From Shinella curvata (GTDB taxonomy: Bacteria > Pseudomonadota > Alphaproteobacteria > Rhizobiales > Rhizobiaceae): DNA of 64,000 nt. The DNA lies in assembly GCF_022899935.1 (NCBI RefSeq), contig NZ_JALJCJ010000008.1, positions 209,890 to 273,889 on the forward strand, read 5' to 3'. Both the position numbers and the translations under genes were made by a program. Positions 61,136 through 64,000 of the stretch are shown in pieces; position 1 is the first letter of the stretch; every line of letters begins with the position of its first letter. The notes under the pieces were generated by a model that was not told the DNA's origin, ran no database searches, and saw only the letters and a program-made list of their open reading frames with translations.

Positions 61136-61160
61136 GGAACCTTTGCCACCTCGGCCAGTT
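61136..61160 (+). promoter_or_regulatory. EcfG-type promoter, very close to start codon
   Basis: GGAAC (61136-61140), 17 bases, GTT (61158-61160). The ATG at 61169 is only eight bases beyond the -10 element, so the mRNA would be nearly leaderless, or translation starts at 61202. Confidence 0.58.
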
Positions 61161-61168
61161 GGCACGGC

Positions 61169-61321
61169 ATGAGAGATACCGATCAAAAAGCTAAGTCTGG
61201 CATGATCCGCTTCGTCATCGCGATATTCATTATCGGAATGTTCTTTGCTGGTGCTTACCTGATTTTCTGGACGCCTGGCGAGATGAACTCGTCGCCGATC
61301 GGCGAAGTCATTTCGGATTGA
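61169..61321 (+). CDS. 50-residue membrane microprotein
   Basis: A short protein with a hydrophilic start, one membrane helix (MIRFVIAIFIIGMFFAGAYL, continuing IFW) and a polar tail. The start may be the ATG at 61169, directly after an EcfG-type promoter, or the ATG at 61202, giving 39 residues. No strong ribosome site precedes either. It is clearly of the microprotein type found throughout this region. Confidence 0.6.
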   Translation: MRDTDQKAKSGMIRFVIAIFIIGMFFAGAYLIFWTPGEMNSSPIGEVISD

Positions 61322-61644
61322 AATGACGAGCCCGCCTTCTGGCGAATATCTCCAGCCGCTAAAGTTCAGGCGAACAGCCGCAGAACGATCAATGACCGGT
61401 TTACGAACCGGCGGGATCCAATACGCCTTTTGAATAATGACGACTCCAACGATATCGCCCGGTCGGTCTTTCCGCTGTGCGCAACAGCGCGGCAATTGGA
61501 CTAGCGTCACTTTTCTGGCGTACCGTCCGCGCCTCTCGCCCTTGCAGATTTGATCGCCGGGGGAAGCCGAAACCCCGCGCGCCAACGCGCTCCCGAGCGA
61601 TCTCGTTATCCCGCGATTAACCGGGCATCAATTAGCCTGCTGAG
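61322..61644. other. Intergenic region
   Basis: No supported gene. It contains a small hairpin (CCGGTT/AACCGG, 61396-61411). The minus strand is open across it for 174 codons, but that frame runs through the antisense of the microprotein above and has no recognisable domain. Confidence 0.5.
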
Positions 61645-61773
61645 ATGGCCAACAACGTCTACAAGTTCCGGCGCGTGAAGTGGGGCAACCCTCGCGAAAA
61701 GCTGAAAGTGCTCGTTGAGGATCTCCAGCGTAGGTTATGGCTTGATCGATTGTCGCAGGCCAATTCGGCGTAG
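61645..61773 (+). CDS. 42-residue basic hypothetical protein
   Basis: A short frame beginning MANNVYKFRRVKWGNPREKL, rich in Lys and Arg, ending RLSQANSA. No hydrophobic segment and no clear ribosome site, so coding is uncertain. Just after it, another frame without an ATG start encodes a hydrophobic stretch (GVVVALAIVVALALATTAAV) ending at 61841, perhaps a small membrane protein with a non-standard start. Confidence 0.4.
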   Translation: MANNVYKFRRVKWGNPREKLKVLVEDLQRRLWLDRLSQANSA

Positions 61774-61812
61774 TCGTTGCCTTAGCCATCGTCGTTGCTC
61801 TTGCGCTGGCGA

Positions 61813-62082
61813 CTACCGCCGCTGTTTACCTCGGTGCATGAATGGACTGCCAAGCCACCTTCCTGGCTTGGCGGTGAGCGTTTGGCGGCGACACCCTCGG
61901 GTGGCCAAGGCTTTTACAAGTGCGGCGCGCAGCGGCTCCATCAGGAGCGCCCCTGTCTTGCCGCCACCAGCCGAGCCACCATAGATGGCGATATCGGTCG
62001 ATGATCCGATGAACTGTGTCTGCGGCCCGGCGTGGCGCCTGATTATCGTCTGTGCTGCCGTGCCCTTCTCATCCCCTTCCAT
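61813..62082 (-). pseudogene. Phage terminase large subunit, N-terminal remnant
   Basis: The first 50 residues or so match a phage terminase large subunit: AGPQTQFIGSSTDIAIYGGS, then the Walker A-type GGSAGGGKTGALLMEPLR. After about residue 53 the frame loses all resemblance and stops at 61813. The ATPase core and nuclease are gone. Its ATG at 62082 overlaps the end of the small-subunit gene by 14 bases, the normal phage order. Confidence 0.75.
61849..61872. terminator. Hairpin at edge of prophage remnant
   Basis: A perfect 9-bp stem, GCCAAGCCA with TGGCTTGGC, around a six-base loop. It could terminate the small plus-strand frames or be a relic of the prophage. No U-tract. Confidence 0.45.
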
Positions 62083-62524
62083 TGTCGGGCAACTGGAACA
62101 TCGTTACCGGCGATACTGGCACCGGCAGGTCCTTCCCTGTCAGCTCGCGGCGGTTGGTGTAGCTCCCGCCGACTTCCTCGGCCGCCCGCTTCAGCAGTGA
62201 CGATGCCAGCACCATGTTGCCCTGCGTCTCGGCCTTGTCGACCATGCGCTGAAGTGCGCGAAGGCGCATTGCGCGGTGGCTGATACCAATGGATACCGTA
62301 TCCTCAAGGAAGGTCTTGCGGGTTTCCTCGAAAAGCGCCCACCACTTCGGCACCAGGCCAGAGGCCGCCTTCTCGTGCAGGTCGTGGCTCTCGACGAGCT
62401 GCAGGCTGACCTCGATCGCGAACTCCTTCTTGACCGCGGCCGCGACGATAGACGGGTTGTCGAAACAAGCCAGTGCTTGGACGATATAGGTCTTAACCTC
62501 GTCCGAGAGTTTCGCTTTCGCCAT
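62069..62524 (-). CDS. DUF2280 phage protein, probable terminase small subunit
   Basis: A 151-residue protein matching the DUF2280 family found before terminase large subunits in alphaproteobacterial prophages. The N-terminal SDEVKTYIVQALACFDNPSI region looks like a helix-turn-helix DNA-binding part, and LRALQRMVDKAETQGNMVLA follows. It appears intact, although its partner is truncated. The ATG at 62524 is used. Confidence 0.8.
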   Translation of the reverse strand: MAKAKLSDEVKTYIVQALACFDNPSIVAAAVKKEFAIEVSLQLVESHDLHEKAASGLVPKWWALFEETRKTFLEDTVSIGISHRAMRLRALQRMVDKAETQGNMVLASSLLKRAAEEVGGSYTNRRELTGKDLPVPVSPVTMFQLPDNGRG

Positions 62525-62559
62525 GGCCGTGTCAAAGTCCAGTCAAACGGAGGAAAGCG

Positions 62560-62805
62560 ATGACCATCACCCCTGTGAAGTTCACCGTGAAAAAAGCGGT
62601 TGTGATCGAAGGCCACGAAATTGGCGACGGCATCTATGTCGGGCAGAAGTTATCCGACACTGAGATCGAACGGGCAAAAAGCCGGAATGCGTCCTACTTC
62701 CTGCACTTTGCTCCGCCCAGCATGGGAGGTGATCCTGCTACCGTGCAGCGCTACGATATCGACGTGACGGAGCATGTACAAAAGGGCCAGATCGTCGTCG
62801 ACTAG
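62560..62805 (+). CDS. Hypothetical protein within prophage remnant
   Basis: An 81-residue protein with good codon use and a ribosome site (GGAGGAAAGCG) before the ATG. It contains KAVVIEGHEIGDGIYVGQKL. It runs opposite to the phage genes around it, and I do not recognise it. Confidence 0.6.
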   Translation: MTITPVKFTVKKAVVIEGHEIGDGIYVGQKLSDTEIERAKSRNASYFLHFAPPSMGGDPATVQRYDIDVTEHVQKGQIVVD

Positions 62806-62809
62806 GCAA

Positions 62810-63290
62810 CGCGCAGATCGCAGGTGCCGGCGCATCCGCCCCGTAGCGACGAACCGCGCCGATCAACTGCTCCACGTCATGTCCCCGGATGGTGAAGACC
62901 GGGCGGCCGGTCATGCTGTTGAATTTCGGAGCGCCGAAGCTGTCGACGTCCTGGGCGGCGTGGTAAAGCTCATGCTCGACCAGAGCCATGAACTCGGCGT
63001 CACCGCACCGGGCGCAATAGTTGGCGTCGAGCGTGATGATGAAGTCCGGGACGAAGCCGAACCATTCCGTGATCTGCTGTTCGATGCGGGCCTTTGCCCA
63101 CTTGCCCATGGCGCCCTGGGATGTCCCGGTCTCGCACTGGCTTATGACGCGCTTGCCCTTGCGGGTGTTTCGACAGCGGCCCATAGATAACCGATGTGAG
63201 CGTCGGCCAGATGGGCGTGCTCGGGGTTGGCCACTGGCGATGCTTCGTCCAGAAACGTGACCGGACTAGAGACTGTGGCGGGTTCTGTGG
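62810..63290 (-). pseudogene. Phage putative metallopeptidase, frameshifted
   Basis: On the minus strand, VTFLDEASPVANPEHAHLAD and HIGYLWAAVE lie in one frame; the frame then shifts near 63160 to GKRVISQCETGTSQGAMGKW, FGFVPDFIITLDANYCARCG and MALVEHELYHAAQD, ending about 62815. The HELYH zinc motif and overall pattern match the putative phage metallopeptidase family. No start codon was found for the first part. The C-terminal tail also changes frame, so the gene is probably dead. Confidence 0.7.
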
Positions 63291-63469
63291 AGCTCTACCC
63301 GCGGGAGAGGGGTGGATGACGGCTCCAGTGATATCGCCCGCCACAGCCTCACCGCTGTATGCACCAGCGCGGCAACTTGCTTAACCGGCCCGAAGGCTAC
63401 CGTCTGCCGGCCGTTGCCGGTTCTGTTACGGCTATGCCGTATGGGGTCGGGCCGTTTCGCGCCGCCGTG

Positions 63470-64000
63470 CTAAAGGAGGAAGTCCGCTTTGGCGAAAACG
63501 CTACTTGTCTCGATTTTGATGGAGAAATCGGGAATGCCATCGCCATTCACATCAGCCCGCAAATAATGCCCGCTTGAATTGCTGTAGTCCTGAAGCTCTC
63601 CAGCATGTTTGGTGAAGTTTGCGCCACCGATGAATTTGAACGCCTGGTTCCCGGCAAGCTTCGTGTTGGCGTCAATATCCCGAAGATCGAATTTGTCACC
63701 CTCGGCACGGTTGAAGTCAAACACGGTATCCCTACCCGCTTTGTCGCGGATGGAATCCTTCACGCTTCGATAAATAAACATGTCAGCGCCCGCACCACCA
63801 TACAGATTGTCGGCGCCCGACCCGCCTAGTATTGAATCGTTTCCAGATTCGCCGCGGAGAATGTCGTTCGCTGATCCCCCATAGATTTTGTCGTTTCCTA
63901 CTCCGCCAAGGACCTCGCCCTTTAAGGAGCCTTTGCGCCCATCGTAGAAATCGTTCCCAGCCCCTAAGAGCACGGATCCTATCATCTTGCCTTCATTGTA
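63470..64000 (-). CDS. RTX (hemolysin-type Ca2+-binding repeat) protein, N-terminus outside window
   Basis: The C-terminal 176 residues of a secreted RTX protein; the frame is open to the right edge. Five nonapeptide repeats of the GGxGxDxUx type are visible (GGVGNDKIY, GGSANDILR, GESGNDSIL, GGSGADNLY, GGAGADMFI), each binding Ca2+. They are followed by a serralysin-like C-terminal domain (DTVFDFNRAEGDKFDLRDID). Such proteins leave the cell by type I secretion using a C-terminal signal, here ending ADFLL. The activity of the missing part is unknown. Confidence 0.88.
   Translation of the reverse strand, partial: YNEGKMIGSVLLGAGNDFYDGRKGSLKGEVLGGVGNDKIYGGSANDILRGESGNDSILGGSGADNLYGGAGADMFIYRSVKDSIRDKAGRDTVFDFNRAEGDKFDLRDIDANTKLAGNQAFKFIGGANFTKHAGELQDYSNSSGHYLRADVNGDGIPDFSIKIETSSVFAKADFLL

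Noticed and set aside
61061..61585. Open minus-strand frame of 174 codons
   Set aside because: It runs antisense to two small genes with better signals, has no family resemblance, and its charge pattern is typical of the reverse complement of a membrane-protein gene.
1..64000. CRISPR arrays, insertion sequences and transposase genes
   Set aside because: No array of regularly spaced repeats and no transposase-like protein was seen on either strand, although several deletion scars suggest past mobility.

Overview
The window looks like accessory DNA from an alphaproteobacterium of the Rhizobiaceae (Rhizobium, Agrobacterium, Ensifer or Shinella type), probably a megaplasmid or chromid. The pointers are high GC, many ABC importers paired with catabolic oxidoreductases, a coxMN-type caa3 oxidase, tiny membrane and hydrophilic proteins typical of rhizobia, and repeated GGAAC-N17-GTT promoters of the alphaproteobacterial general stress sigma factor EcfG. 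There are no rRNA genes, tRNA genes, intact insertion sequences or CRISPR arrays.

Layout. (1) 1-11775: a catabolic cluster of iron-type alcohol dehydrogenase, aldehyde dehydrogenase, split transketolase, a complete sugar-type ABC importer, a shikimate-dehydrogenase-like enzyme, a GldA-like dehydrogenase, an SDR and a quinone-oxidoreductase-like enzyme. Three of its intergenic regions share an ATATATCAT-type element, so it is probably one regulon; the substrate is unknown. (2) 11776-14193: remnants of two genes, then a LysR regulator divergent from an SDR. (3) 14569-21520: a LacI-family regulator and a BMP-type nucleoside importer ending in a nucleoside hydrolase. (4) 21720-26401: a phosphodiesterase-like protein, an orphan peptide-type binding protein, a MocR-like regulator without the PLP lysine, an SDR remnant and an orphan operator pair. 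(5) 26402-30928: a LysR regulator and a betaine/proline-type ABC importer.

(6) 31051-43601: the most interesting block. It has two paralogous luciferase-like flavin monooxygenases, a flavin reductase fused to a degenerate Nudix domain, a tautomerase, an alpha/beta hydrolase, a succinate-semialdehyde-type dehydrogenase, a Dpp-type importer, and TetR and XRE regulators. This fits import, flavin-dependent cleavage, hydrolysis and oxidation of a small, perhaps heterocyclic, compound. A double palindromic operator lies between the TetR gene and the operon, and a second copy lies alone at 26318-26358.

(7) 43700-44397: decayed genes. (8) 44508-52983: a caa3-type cytochrome oxidase operon with a triheme cytochrome c, then a divergent DUF2231 protein, a sorbosone-dehydrogenase-like lipoprotein and an NmrA-like protein. 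(9) 53028-61321: a stress region of very small proteins, NAD synthetase and membrane proteins, with seven EcfG-like promoters. (10) 61645-63300: a decayed prophage fragment. The right edge cuts an RTX protein.
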